In this document: positions 25,455-36,465 of the stretch, piece after piece | Layout: each line of letters opens with the position of its first letter | Numbering within the stretch: position 1 is the stretch's first letter | Source of the DNA: Holothuria scabra | Taxonomy: Eukaryota > Echinodermata > Holothuroidea > Aspidochirotida > Holothuriidae | Assembly (NCBI GenBank): GCA_037179385.1 | Contig: CM074185.1 | Location: forward strand, 53,137,000-53,200,999 | Length of the DNA: 64,000 bases | Reading direction: 5' to 3' | Notes under the pieces: generated by a model | What the model saw: the letters and a program-made list of their open reading frames with translations, nothing else | What the model was told of the DNA's origin: nothing | Databases searched by the model: none | Made by a program: the position numbers and the translations under genes

Positions 25455-26480
25455 TCCGGAATTGGAAGGTAACACCGAGAAAGGAAACGCCTCGATGTCA
25501 ATTAGCTCGGGCAACTTAAAAATTTTGAAGCCTTGTGCCGCCTATGGCGAGTCAGGAGAAGGGGATGTGTATACTTGTCAGTGTCGTGGAAATATACAGC
25601 AAGGAAAACTTGTGACAAAACAAGGGGCTTTTATTTTGCAATCTTTAATCAAAACAGATTCCTATAAAAGAAATCTAGTGACGCTCAAAAAACAACATAT
25701 TTACAATTTATAAATTCTTAAATTGGTGTATGTTTGATATAAAGAGTACAATTGCTGTTTTTGGTGTAATAATAATGGTGATGACGACGACGACGACGAT
25801 GATGATCAGGCCTTGAGGGGCAGTTATTTTACGACGCTAAGCGACCACGAATGTGGGAGAAGCCATTGGCTTTTAAATTACAGCTTCATGTCGGGTGGCA
25901 ACCAATTCAACAATTTGGATCAAATTTGGTAAATAACATTAAAAGATTACCATCAAAACTTGCTGTAGTTTCCAAGTCAAGTGATAGCGTTGTCTGCATC
26001 ATCCCCGTGGTTTCCAGATCTAAAATGTATCACAAGAAACATTACTATCAATTCATTCAGAAATGATGGTTTCCTTTTTCTGCTCATATCAATCAAAAAG
26101 AGAGAAAAAACATCGTTTAGTTTTGATGTCCATTGATCTTAAAAAAAATGCAGGGTGAAGTCCCTCGTTTCAGAACTTACAGAAATAACCAAGATCACAA
26201 TCACCACCTTAAGTTTCAACCCAGTTTGTGGCCAAAAGTAGCCCAGAAAAAATTATTTGTGGTCTAAATTAATTTGGTTATATGAATCACAGGTAGAAAT
26301 CCCATTGAAGCAAACCATACACCTGACTAATTTAACATCGCATTTCTGTGTTAGATTAACACAGCCTGATTGTATAACATGATTGATGATGTGGTCGTAT
26401 AAAATAAAACGGCAACTGAAATCTTGGGGGAATTCTATGCAGTATATGTGCTTTTTGTTGTTTATTAACCGAAGAAGAAA
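25455..26480 (+). repeat. Intronic tandem duplication, copy 1
   Basis: The stretch aligns with 27640-28420: GAGAAAGGAAACGCC near the start, AGTGTCGTGGAAATRTACA, GTGATAGCGTTGTCTGCA, and TGCAGGGTGAAGTCCCTCGT. It contains a GACGACGAC/GATGATGAT microsatellite (25775-25805) not seen in copy 2. It lies in the gene 1 intron between HYR exons B1 and A3. No exon was recognised. Confidence 0.8.
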
Positions 26481-26489
26481 AGCTGTAAC

Positions 26490-27575
26490 ACCACTGGCGT
26501 AAATAGACATTTTTCCAGGGGGCAAGCACGTAAATTTTCCCTGAACTTTTTAAAGTTTCAACACCATTCCTATGGAGACGTTATTTGCGGCACACGAAGT
26601 ACGCCGACATTTTGCCCTTTTGAAGCAAATTTTTGAAAATATGACGCTTGTATTGGAGCAAATTTGGGATTCTGGTTGCCATATATTAAGAAATGTGAAA
26701 AGTTCGGGAATAACTGAAAGATCTGCATTTCGTACTGGAAAGTCGGAGATTGCACGGCGACCAGAGATCGTTGTTGCTGCACAATGTTATTTAAGGCCTA
26801 CAAATTGAAGCTCTCCGACGGCGTTTTAATTGCTGAATCGACGACATTTTAAGAGTTTGTATTGGAGAAAATTTGGAATTTACTGATGCATTCATGAAAA
26901 TAGCACTGTTGTTGATATCACTTGATGATGGTGTGCTTTTGTCATTTCCAGAGTTCGGAAATGTTCACCAAACTGATTTATGAGGGAACACGGCTGTGTT
27001 AGATACTGTAAAATTCTGCATTTTTCAGTAAAATAATTCAAAAAGTTGGAGCTTTTATTGAAGACAGTTTAGAATTTCATGAGGGAAACGTTGAGAAAAC
27101 CACACTCTAAAATCAAAGGAGTGAACTAAGTCACTCTTTGATCGAGTGAAAAGTGTAAATTCACTCCATTAGAGTGATAATTCACTCCAAGGGGAGAGAA
27201 GTTCCCTCCAAAAAGAGTGAAGTTCACTCCAAAAAAGTGAAATTCAATTAAAACGAGCCAAGTTTCACTCTTGATGGAGTGCCCACAGTGATCGCTCTTA
27301 AAAATAGAGCGATCATTGCAGGCACTCGTGGAAGAGTGAATTTTCCTTCTTCATCTAGTGAATTTCACTCTTTTTGGAGTGAACTTCACTCCTCTTGGAG
27401 TGAATTTTCACTCTAATGGAGTGAATTTACACTTTTCACTCGATCAAAGAGCGACTGAGTTCACTCTTTTGATTTTAGAGTGCACACTGTAGTGAACTGG
27501 TGGCACAAATGGCATATTTCCGAACTTTACATTTTTCAATCGTCCCCTGCCTCCCCCTCCCCCGTAGATACACCA
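26490..27575. repeat. Dispersed repeat with CACTGGCGTA / TACACCACT ends
   Basis: The left end CACCACTGGCGTAAATAG and right end CCGTAGATACACCACTTT resemble the GTAGCTACGCCACTG ends seen elsewhere. The interior (GTTCGGGAATAACTGAA, GACCAGAGATCGTTGTTGCT) is shared with 10930-11660 and, for the right half, 15690-15990. No reliable target duplication or coding frame is visible. Confidence 0.65.
27103..27482. mobile_element. Near-perfect hairpin MITE, 380 bp
   Basis: The whole element folds back: CACTCTAAAATCAAAGGAGT at the left end matches the inverted right end. The arms are full of GAGTGAA/TTCACTC words and meet at a central GATCGCTCTTAAAAATAGAGCGATC. It is flanked by CA on both sides. The element sits inside a copy of another repeat whose uninterrupted relative is at about 15890-15920. 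Confidence 0.85.
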
Positions 27576-27624
27576 CTTTGAACGACTTTTTATTTAAAAA
27601 CCATTTTTTTTTTTTTTTTTTTGG

Positions 27625-28425
27625 TGTAATGATGACCGAGAAAGGAAACGCCCCAATGCCAATTTGTTCGTACAACTTAAATGTTTTGAAGACTTGGGCC
27701 GCCGTTGACGAGTCATGAGTCGCGAATGAACGCATGTCAGTGTCGTGGAAATGTACATCAAAGAAAACTTGTGATAAGACAAGAGGCTTTTGTTTTGTAA
27801 TCTTTAATCAAAACAGGTTCCTGTAAAAGAAATTTAGTGACGTTCAAAAAACAACATATTTACAATTTAAAAGTTCTTAAATTGGTGCATGTTTGATATG
27901 AAGTGTCCAATTGCTCTTCTTTGTTGCAATAACATGAAAAGATTACCATCAAAACTTGTTGTAGTTTCCAAGCCAAGTGATAGCGTTGTCTGCAACATCT
28001 CTGTGGTTACCATATCTAAAATGTATCACAAGAAACATTACTATCAATTAATTTAGTAAAGATGGCTTGCCTTTTCTCCTTATATCAATTAATCAAAAAG
28101 AAAAAAACATCGTTTAGTAATGGTGTCCAGTTACTGATTTTGAAAAGAAATGCAGGGTGAAGTCCCTCGTTTCAGAACTTTCAGAAATAACCAAGATCGC
28201 AGTCACCACCTTAAGTTTAATCCCAGTTTATGGTAAAAAAAATTGCCCAGACAATCGTTGTCAAAATTAATTTGGTTACGGGAATCACATGTACAAATCC
28301 TCATGAAGGCAAACCATACACCTGGCTAATTTAATATCTCATTTCTGTGTTAAATTAACAAAGCCAAATTGTATGAAATGATTGATGATGTGATTGTATA
28401 AAATAAAATGGCGACTGCAATTTGG
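27625..28425 (+). repeat. Intronic tandem duplication, copy 2
   Basis: This is the direct repeat of 25455-26480, offset by about 2.0-2.2 kb. A repeat bearing the hairpin MITE 27103-27482 separates the two copies, and a poly-T run (27604-27622) marks the left edge. Confidence 0.8.
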
Positions 28426-29282
28426 GTTTGGTTTCCTATAAGAAAATGTGATAAGTTCGGGAATAACTGAAGAATCTGAATTTCGTATTGGTCAGATCAT
28501 CATACATTCTGGTATCAGTAGCCTATGCCTAATAAAATACGCAAACAGGCCCATCTGTTAGATGTTGAAATAGAAAAAAAACACCAAAGTTTATTTTGCA
28601 TAATGAAGGATCGGATTCTGACTTGATTATTGACTCAAGCCCGTTTTTCCGACTCAAAATTGCCTAGGACTGTAGAAGATGAGTATTACTGAGTAATGAA
28701 AAAGAAATGACTGCAGCTTCATTTGGGATCGATATCAATTCCATCCGAGTCCAGACTCAATAAAACAAACAAACAAACAAAAAATAAAAAAAAATAAATA
28801 GATAGAGAGTTCCATTTTACTTCAAACATACTTGCTATACGTGCTCAATGGAAGAAGTAAATGGTTTTACATTGTTTCAAAGTCTATGGGTCTTCCTGGA
28901 GGAAAAATCTGATAAAGGGTTCCAGACCGAACCTCTTATCTAAAGTAATTCCTGTAAATAATTCCCGACGAACCTGAATGGATCTTCATGTGGGAAATAC
29001 GTAGGACCCATTTTGTTAGCAGTGCATAGGAAAGTTAATTACAGAATTGGCACATTTACAGTTTGCATTTAAGTTATTGAAGAGCTCGATGTTGTTATTG
29101 TAATTTTAAAGTAGTTAAGAATGTCACTAAGAGATGCTACATTTTCAGATCTCTGGACTCGGAACTGGGTTCTTTCTTGATGAGTTCTTGACTAGAAATC
29201 GTGTCCGCTAGAGTCGGCATTGACTCGGACGGTGTCAACCCTGTATTTTCATTTTCTTGCCATAAAATAATACAGATCTTAC

Positions 29283-29510
29283 CTGATAATATTTGGACAT
29301 AGAAACATACGCAGCAAAGTTCTCCCGTTGTACGATTTACAAATACATACTGGACCTTCGTTGACCCTACACAAAATGGCGACGAGTTTGGTTGATGAGA
29401 ACTCGAGACTAACGTCTTTCCTGGCAGGAGTGGTCCTTTCCAGTCAACCGTTACGAACTTGTTACCAATCGTTAGATATTCTACGATGTCATCAACCAGT
29501 AAAGGCGATT
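29283..29510 (-). CDS. Gene 1 HYR exon B1
   Basis: The exon is 228 nt, 76 codons, phase 1-1. It begins ESPLLVDDIVEYLTIG, then VTVDWKGP, the SSSHQP signature, FCVGSTKVQYVF, and ends with TGELCCVCFYVQILS. HYR identity rests on the Trp, SHQP, the GxTxVxY strand and the terminal C-x-F-x-V strand. The GVC cysteine of the other two HYR types is missing, and the C-terminal strand carries three Cys (CCVC), one more than in its paralogue 17715-17942, which has Arg at that place. An odd number of cysteines could allow intermolecular disulfides; this is inference. Donor GTAAGA, acceptor TATAG. About 16 of 228 bases differ from copy A. Confidence 0.85.
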
Positions 29511-29670
29511 CTATACAAATGGAATGATAATGCGAGATACAGAATGGGAGCTTTAACAATCTCGGTACACACAGCACTCACACAATGCTTAAGTTAATTA
29601 AAAACATTAAAGTAAGACTGTGTTAAAAAAAATATGAAAAAATTACATCTGCGTTTTAAATGCACATTAA

Positions 29671-30230
29671 AGGGGAATTTAAAGCAAAATTTTAATTTTC
29701 ATATGTGAAAGAGGAACCAAATCTACACAGTGTGGTGAAAGTTCCAGTCAAATCGGACATGTATTTCTGGAGACATCAGTAATTAATGTGAGTAGATTTG
29801 TGTTCAAAAGTGAGTTTGGGGGCAGCAGAGCTTATATCACTTCCTCACATTGACAAGGAATGCTTTGTTTCCCTTTGTTTTATCAGACTGTTGTGTTGGC
29901 CATGAAGTAAATAGAAGTATGGCCTCCCTGTGAGCGATGCAAAGTTTGTAAAATTCTCATGCCACTTATGCAATCACATTTTAATAATATGGGATTGTTG
30001 AGGAGAAAATCCAGTCTAAAGTTTAAAGATAAACAAAAGACTGCCCATTAATGTGGGGATGTGATGTCATATGTGCTTGCTTCAAGTTCACTTTTTGTTG
30101 AAAATGTGAAAACTTTACGTGCTCATATCTTGAGAATCACACATCAGATTTCAATGGAAATTTCACCAAAATGCTCAGAATAAGTATTCCTCTAACATAC
30201 CAAATCCTGTTGTGACCTTAAAGCCTTCTT
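29671..30230 (+). mobile_element. TTAA repeat family 2, copy 2
   Basis: This is a near-full-length copy in opposite orientation to 1189-1747, flanked by TTAA (29667-29670 and 30231-30234). It is absent from the homologous intron of duplication copy A (about 18110), so it inserted into copy B after the duplication. Confidence 0.83.
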
Positions 30231-31525
30231 TTAAATATGTACAATTTCACCGAAATGAACATTTCATTTATACTTTTTAGAAGATTTTTGTACATGTTTC
30301 CCTAAAAGTTCCTTATAACTGTCTGGGGTGACGAATATCCGATTTTTAGTTGTTTCAAGTTGGCCCTTTAAGTTATTATTTTAAAGTATTTAATAAAGAC
30401 CATTTTGTAAATCTTCTTCTTCTTTTTGAAATTTTACAGAGCGGCCCTTCATTGCTTTGGTTTTATTAAATTTAAAGTAAACTGTAATCACCCAATCAGA
30501 ATAACTGTGTACGTGTCCCCCTGTTAAACAATAATAGGTTTGTTACCATAAACGTGCTGCTGTGCAGGCCACGGTTACATTTACCCCCTAAATTGGGTAT
30601 TTTCACCCCTAAAACTGAATTTAATCCCAAATGTGGTGTATATTCCCACAAATTAACATACAAAAATGAATATTAAAACAGAGTAACATTTTGTTGTGAT
30701 AATCTGTTTAAAAGTACACCATGTGAGTTTAAATACCATTTTCAAAATGTAAAAATAACTATTTAATAGGGTTCGTGTAACGCCTTTGGGACGTTAAGCT
30801 CCTTAAGGGAGCAGAACTCCTCCGGGAGTAATCGTTTGGTTTTCGCCCCTTGGCTCTTCGCCAGAGAGTCGTGGGGACTTTTAGAAAAAAGTGTAACGCC
30901 TTCACAGCAACTTGTTTTAGGGTAATAAAACCATTTATTCTGAAGAGTTTTCATTCTTCGTTCTTTTAATCACATGACCATTGCCATTGAATCATTAGGT
31001 TCATTCAGAATAGCCTACTGTAAATTTGTGTATAACAATTTCAAACTAATTTTTCACTGTCCTTTAAGACCCTTTCATTTTGGTCTCCGAATTGGATGTA
31101 AGGGTTGTTGTGGCGACTTGAGAAACCTGTCCGAAGGTTACAGATTAGTTTCTACACTATGCACCACTAAATAATCCCACTTTGACATTTTTCCCTTTAA
31201 GATTGCATCTTGGAAAACAAACCCTCGGAAAATCTCCACCCGAAGGACTTCCAGTTAACAAGAAAATAAAAACACTCACTTCCGTATCCAAAACATCAAG
31301 TTACACAATAGAAAATTGTCTGTAAAGTTTCGAGGGAAAGTATACCTAGGTCAAAATATTGGGTTATCATTAGCTGACTTTTGAGAGAAAATGTCATAAC
31401 TTGCCGCAGCAAATAGACCGAGGACCTTCAAATTGACAACAAATTGTAACCGCCCCTTTTTTGGTTTACTTTCCTCTTTGAAATTTCAAACATCAATTTT
31501 GGCTCTTGGACCATACGTTTAATAC

Positions 31526-31750
31526 CTGGCACTATTTCCACCAAAAACGTCACGCAGAAAAAGTCCCCAGACATATTGGCAAAGACATAGGTGACCTTTG
31601 TCACTCCCAAATCGAAAAATGACGTCACCGGTTGATGAGAACTCGACACAAGCCACAAATCGGGGAAATAAGGTCCCTTCCAGTTAACCCTCGTACGACA
31701 AACTCCATCGGGCACAACCTTCACGATGTCATCGACAAGAACCGGTGATT
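31526..31750 (-). CDS. Gene 1 HYR exon B2
   Basis: The exon is 225 nt, 75 codons, phase 1-1, and begins ESPVLVDDIVKVVPDGVC. The HYR features are a VNWKGP strand, the SSSHQPVTS signature, FDLGVTKVTYVF, then SGDFFCVTFLVEIVP. Only two cysteines are present (GVC and FFC), so they may pair. The usual second-strand Cys seen in the other HYR exons here is replaced by Asp (FDLG). The frame is intact, unlike its copy-A partner 19796-20019, from which it differs by about two substitutions and one indel. Donor GTATTA, acceptor TTAG. The product is the second HYR domain of the predicted protein. Confidence 0.85.
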
Positions 31751-33698
31751 CTAACCCAAGATGAAAGAGAAAATATGTAAGTTAGCTTAACTTGTACTTC
31801 CGGGCAGAAATCTTCATGCTCTTCGAAGGGTAATTAACGTTGCTGTCAAGTGAATCCCTTCATCTTTTGAAACTAAACATGTTTCAACAAATTTTCTAAT
31901 GGCAGTTAAGAAATTTTAAAGAATCACACATACTTCGTATTTTGAAAAATTTACAGAGGAAATAAATGAGTTATTCAGAAAAGAATTTCAGTGATCATGA
32001 GGAACTAATGCATTGGTGTATTACACTACTAACCCTCCAGCTAACCTAAGCTTTCTAAGTCTGCAGAACGTGAACATAAAAAGGAAAAGGTGATTAAGAA
32101 AATTCAGTTAATCTGTCACCCGAAGCCTTTTCCAGAAATAAGTGACCGACCAAAAGTTGCAATGTAAGCATCGAAGTGCATGCTGCATCGCTAGGTGGTC
32201 CTTCCCATGAATGCTTAATTTACAAAATTTTTATTTGCATCTAGTTTTTCGCTGCACAATTAATGCAGCAAATACTTAGTGCTCAATTTGTATTTTGAAT
32301 TGTGAACGAAATTCTCCAGATGACAGGTATGACGATGACTTAATTGGAAAGCAACTTACAATAATGTAATTTGCAAAAGCGTCCCTGGACTGCTGGCAAT
32401 CCACTTTCAACCTATACCTTCTTCGTGCACATTGACGTCATCTTTGGAGGCAAAACATTGGAACACATTGCCGCGCTCATATGAATTCGCCCTTTATGTT
32501 TAGCATACTAAAAGTATTCGACTGGTTGACAAATCAGCTGTCTGCTTTCGTCGGTGTTGGTTTGTTTTGCCCCCAAAAGAGGGAGTACTTTTTGCACGGT
32601 GACATCATATGCATAAGGTCTCTTGGGACCATCCGTACATTCTATGAAACCCCTTCACCGGTATATGGAAAATGCCTCAAATGGCCCCTTATACTACAAA
32701 ATTTACAGTACAGTAGCAATATTCGGGAAATGTACAAATGCAAAATTGTGGTAATCAGAGAGAAACATTCAGCATGTCTTTCAATGACATTGACAATAGC
32801 TAAACATGCCACAAAGATCATACTTAATTACCATTTATATCGAAAAACAAGCTATGCGTCCGTTGAGTTTTTAAAGTATAGGCAAAAAATGGACTGAGGT
32901 GAACCCATTAAATAATTTTCTTCATTCACGTGTCTTAACAGCCTATCCAGTTGTCTCCGTTCTTAAAAACTGTCCATGGTGAATAACTTTGCAGGTGAGG
33001 GAAAAGGCATTTAAAGTTGATAGAGTATTTCGAAAGTAAGCGAAGGTTCAATTGGTTTCTGAACCATTGAATGCGTGGACCAGCATGTAAGCCACAAGCT
33101 TCAATAACCATGCTCTTGCCAGAACGATTAGGGTAGCAAGACTTACTTTCCAAAAGCAACTTTGAAAAAATAAGCGCAGGGGCATGCCCATTTCCCTCTC
33201 ACTAAGTCTAAATGCGGCAAAGAGTTGATTTTAGAGTATTGTCTACAGATAGGCATGACACACTCATATGTGCACTTTTAGAAAATGGTACTTATTCAAA
33301 GAGCCCCCCCCCCCCCTCCAACCTGGTTAAGAGGAAATTTCGATCTCCAAATGTCTTCTCTCAAGGAGATTCTACTCCTCACATCTTCATAGGATGCCTA
33401 AACATGGTCTGCCTCTTCACTATCATATTTCTGTACAGACGGTCTGTAATGCGTGGTTCTATTCTAGAACTGGCTTAAAAATTGATACTTCATGCGATCT
33501 TGCCTCAAAAGCAGAATCGAAAAAATGGCCCAGTCGTCACGTTTTTTCGGGGAGGGGTGTGGTAATGGTGAAGACATAGAAATATCAGGAAAAGATAGTT
33601 ACATAATACGCCTAAACGAAACATATCATTTTCACTACACCTAGGGCCCACAATGAAAATGATTACTACCTTGAATCTTTTGAAAAAGTTATTAATAC

Positions 33699-33923
33699 CT
33701 GGAACAACTTCAACGATGAACGTAACACAGTGAAAGTTACCCAGCATATCAGCAAATAAATACACGACTTCTGTTTTGCCAATACAAAAGTAAGACGTTT
33801 GGGGTTGATGAGAACTGGCAATGAACGTCAGACCGGAAAGACTAGGAGGTGCCCAAAACGCTGTCACTAAGCAGACACCGTTAGGTGCAATGATCAATAT
33901 ATCATCCACAAAAAATGACGCAT
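33699..33923 (-). CDS. Gene 1 HYR exon B3 (first HYR domain)
   Basis: The exon is 225 nt, 75 codons, phase 1-1. It begins DASFFVDDILIIAPNGVC, followed by the HYR hallmarks: a Trp in the first sheet (AFW), the signature SSHQP, an FCIGKTEV strand, and LGNFHCVTFIVEVVP at the end. HYR domains are extracellular Ig-like modules of about 80 residues that normally read C-P-x-D-I at the start; here that Cys is absent and the motif is VDDI. Cysteines instead occur at GVC, FCIG and HCVTF. It is the copy-B paralogue of 23181-23405, with seven residue differences by eye. The donor is GTATTA and the acceptor follows CTATTAG. It sits in the duplicated block, and the hAT element 34224-35558 lies just upstream in its intron. 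Confidence 0.85.
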
Positions 33924-34223
33924 CTAATAGGGTGAAATAAAGAAAAAGCTATTACAAAGGAACATTTTAATAAGCCTGTGAAAAATATCTGGCTGATGCG
34001 TACTGTTAAAAGGAATTTTTTGATTGACTGTTGCAATTGCATTGTATACATTGTATTCTTTGTTAGGATTAGGGATAGACTTAGCCAAGTCTCTCGTGGG
34101 TGTTCCCAGAAGAGCTGACAACTACCTCTGCAAAATCCCCTACTTCAGCACAGCACAGCATACCATATTTGCCTTTATCCCTATAAAGGTACTCTAATTT
34201 GCCTTTTGTTAGTACGCCCTCTG

Positions 34224-35558
34224 TAGTGGCGGATTTAGGGGGGGTGACTAGGGTGGCTAGCCACCCCCCTTTTTTGACCAAAATAAAAAAAAAAAAATAA
34301 CAAAAAGTAGGCATTGTTTTCACATGCTATCGTCTTCCTATTATTATTTCCTATGGAACGCGAACAACAATTTTAGAAGTACATGTTTAAAGGTGAATTA
34401 ATTAAAATGTTAAATGCAGCAACACCAAAGACTAATTTAATTCTGACAGTCTGGTAGGAACATAGAATAGAGCTTGAAGGTGCAACCGTATTACTTTAGT
34501 GCTTCCCAAAAGTTTAGACAAATTGCAATGATCACACACACCCGAGTCATTATTACGCCTAACGTTAGGTTGTAGATGTTTACCGCATACTTCATTGCTA
34601 GGATATATATGATACAGAAATACCAAACTTAATTGGATTATACATGAAACAATGGAAATTCCCCGAAGAAAAAGAGGTGTTGCAAGCATCAGGCTTTGGA
34701 TAGTTTTGTAGTTAACAAGGATGTACGGCAGAATGGAGAAGACCCTCTCGAAAGGGAAAGGCTAAACCAAGGGTGCGCTGGGTCTATGATCGTAGAGAAC
34801 ATTTATGAGGATGTGTCTACGTCGCCTCAACCTCCAGAAACGCATAATGCACCGCAACTGGCAGCATCTGGTAATGCAACTGTAGCTCAATATGAGAGCC
34901 CCGTGCAAACGGCTGTATCTCCGAATGATATTTCCCAAGTCATTCACACATCTGAACTGCTAAAAGATGCAAGAAAAGTGGAAATCATGAATAATTGCTG
35001 GAAACCCGACGCCTTACACACACTTCATAGTCGACAGTTTAAGGGAGGCAAACGTGTAACATTCCAGCGGAGCTGGATTGAGCAGCGTAGGTGGCTTGCC
35101 GAACAGCAGTCGTCCCGATTTCATAGGGGGTGGGGGTGGTGTCTACCATGTGTTTTGTTTCTAAGTTTTAAGTATGTTTTAAAAATGTTAAATTTTTAAA
35201 GCTTCAGTAAGTATTTTTTATGGATTTCTGGGTTAGTGAAGAATTACAAACCTATCGCACTTGATATCTCCCTCACTTAACAGGGCCAAATATGAAGGGC
35301 CAATAATCCTCCATAATGTGTGTCAACTTAAAAAACATTGCTTTCGCCTAAACTTTGGAGGGTCATTTTTTTTTTGGGGGGGGGGGGCTCCATACCATTC
35401 ATTTCGTTTGCCCTATCCCCCTTTCGGTGGCACTAGTCCTTCCCATCACACACCTCACATGGTTTTTAAAAAATGGCGAAATACATACTTTTTCTGAAAT
35501 ATTCAAAACCCAAACCCTAGCCACCCCCCCCCTTTTTAAAACCCTAGATCCGCCACTG
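34224..35558. mobile_element. hAT transposon, internally deleted, 1335 bp
   Basis: Terminal repeats TAGTGGCGGATTTAGGG and the inverted CAGTGGCGGATCTAGGG fit hAT ends. Flanking 8-bp duplications are GCCCTCTG (34216-34223) and GCCCTCTA (35559-35566), matching 7 of 8. The element splits a repeat whose intact form is at 23660-23740. It carries a 167-codon frame resembling the N-terminal part of a hAT transposase. Confidence 0.85.
34696..35199 (+). pseudogene. Remnant of hAT transposase N-terminal (TTF-type) region
   Basis: This is a 167-codon frame inside the hAT element. Its C-terminal half contains LLKDARKVEIMNNCW, FQRSWIEQRRWLAEQQ and C-L-P-C-V-L-F, which resembles the TTF-type zinc-binding module that precedes the DDE domain in some hAT transposases (F-x-x-x-W-L..W..Y, then C-x-x-C-x-L-F). 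There is no catalytic domain: the frame runs into a stop 15 codons after the CxxC. The first 90 residues are low-complexity and unrecognised. It is probably a 5' exon left after internal deletion, so the element cannot move by itself. Confidence 0.6.
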
Positions 35559-35693
35559 GCCCTCTACAGGTCTATTTATTGTTGATCTCCTCGTTTTTTC
35601 TCTTCGGGCTTTCAGTAGCCTAAGAATGTCTAGATGACAAACTTCCCATTTTATCAAACCCGAGAAGCAAAAATTGGGTAAAGTTTTGATTAA

Positions 35694-36251
35694 ATGCGGA
35701 AGTTTAAGCAAAAATTCAATTTTCATATGTGAAGACGAACCAAATCTACACAGTGTGGGGAAATTTTCATTCAAATTGGACTTATTTCACGAGATATAAC
35801 CAAATGAAGTTACTAGACTTGTGTTCCAAAGTGAACTTAAGGGCAGCAGATTGTATCACTTCCTCACATTGACAAGGAATGCTTTGTTTCCCTTTGTTTT
35901 TCAGACTGTTGTGTTGACCCTGAAGTTAATAGAAATACGACTTCCCTACGGGGAATGCAAACTTTGTGGAGTTCCCATGCCACTATGCAATAACATATCG
36001 AAAATATGGGATTATTGAGGAGAAAATAGGCTGCAAAGTTTAAAGCAAAACAAAAGACTCCTTTAATTTTGGGATATGATGTCATATATGCTTGCTTCAA
36101 TTAAGTTCTTTTGTTGAAAATGTGGCAACTTAACTTGCTCACATCTTGGGAACCACACTTCAGAATTTAATGCAAATTTCACCAAAGTGTTAAGAATAAG
36201 TACGGTAGCTCTCCAACATACAAAAACTTGATATGACCATAAACCCTTCTT
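35694..36251 (+). mobile_element. TTAA repeat family 2, copy 3
   Basis: The element is flanked by TTAA at both ends and shares its whole length with 29671-30230 (TTTTCATATGTG near the start, ACCCTTCTT at the end). It ends 34 bp before gene 1 exon 2, that is, close to its donor. A partial relative lies at about 13090-13270. Confidence 0.83.
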
Positions 36252-36285
36252 TTAAGACTAGTAGGCCTACATATCGGGCACTTAC

Positions 36286-36399
36286 CAGTAGTAGCATCCG
36301 TAAATGATCCGTCTGTCGTTGCCTCTTCATCGCTCCGTGTTGTTGTGTCAGGTAAGTCGGTCGTCAGTGCTGTAGTAAACTCGACTTCGCTACCACATA
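36286..36399 (-). CDS. Gene 1 exon 2: Thr/Asp/Glu-rich linker
   Basis: This 114-nt exon (38 codons, phase 1-1) has acceptor ..CATGCAG and donor GTAAGTGCC. It begins Cys-Gly-Ser-Glu-Val-Glu and continues with runs such as TTALTTD, DTTTRSDEE and FTDATT. The composition is dominated by Thr, Asp and Glu, with one Cys near the start. It resembles a mucin-like stalk likely to carry O-glycans, but I recognise no named domain. It lies between the signal-peptide exon and the first HYR exon, and its phases fit both. An alternative is that it is an isolated exon of another gene; the consistent phase and strand argue against that. Confidence 0.6.
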
Positions 36400-36465
36400 C
36401 TGCATGAAACGATGAAGAAACATTAAAAGATTTCATGACAAGTTGGAGAGCGCTTCAATTATTAA

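Larger units (their letters stand above)
28680..35630 (-). repeat. Segmental duplication, copy B (three HYR exons)
   Basis: This copy is the direct-orientation partner of 16160-23740. Intronic similarity is high enough to align by eye over most of its length, so the duplication is much younger than the divergence among the three HYR types within each block. It lacks four insertions present in A and has two of its own (29671-30230 and 34224-35558). Beyond the hAT element, sequence homologous to A resumes (CTCTTCGGGCTTTC near 35600 against CTCTTCGGACTTTC near 23721). Confidence 0.85.

Noticed and set aside
34762..34947. Minus-strand frame opposite the hAT transposase remnant
   Set aside because: A shadow of the plus-strand frame; no domain.
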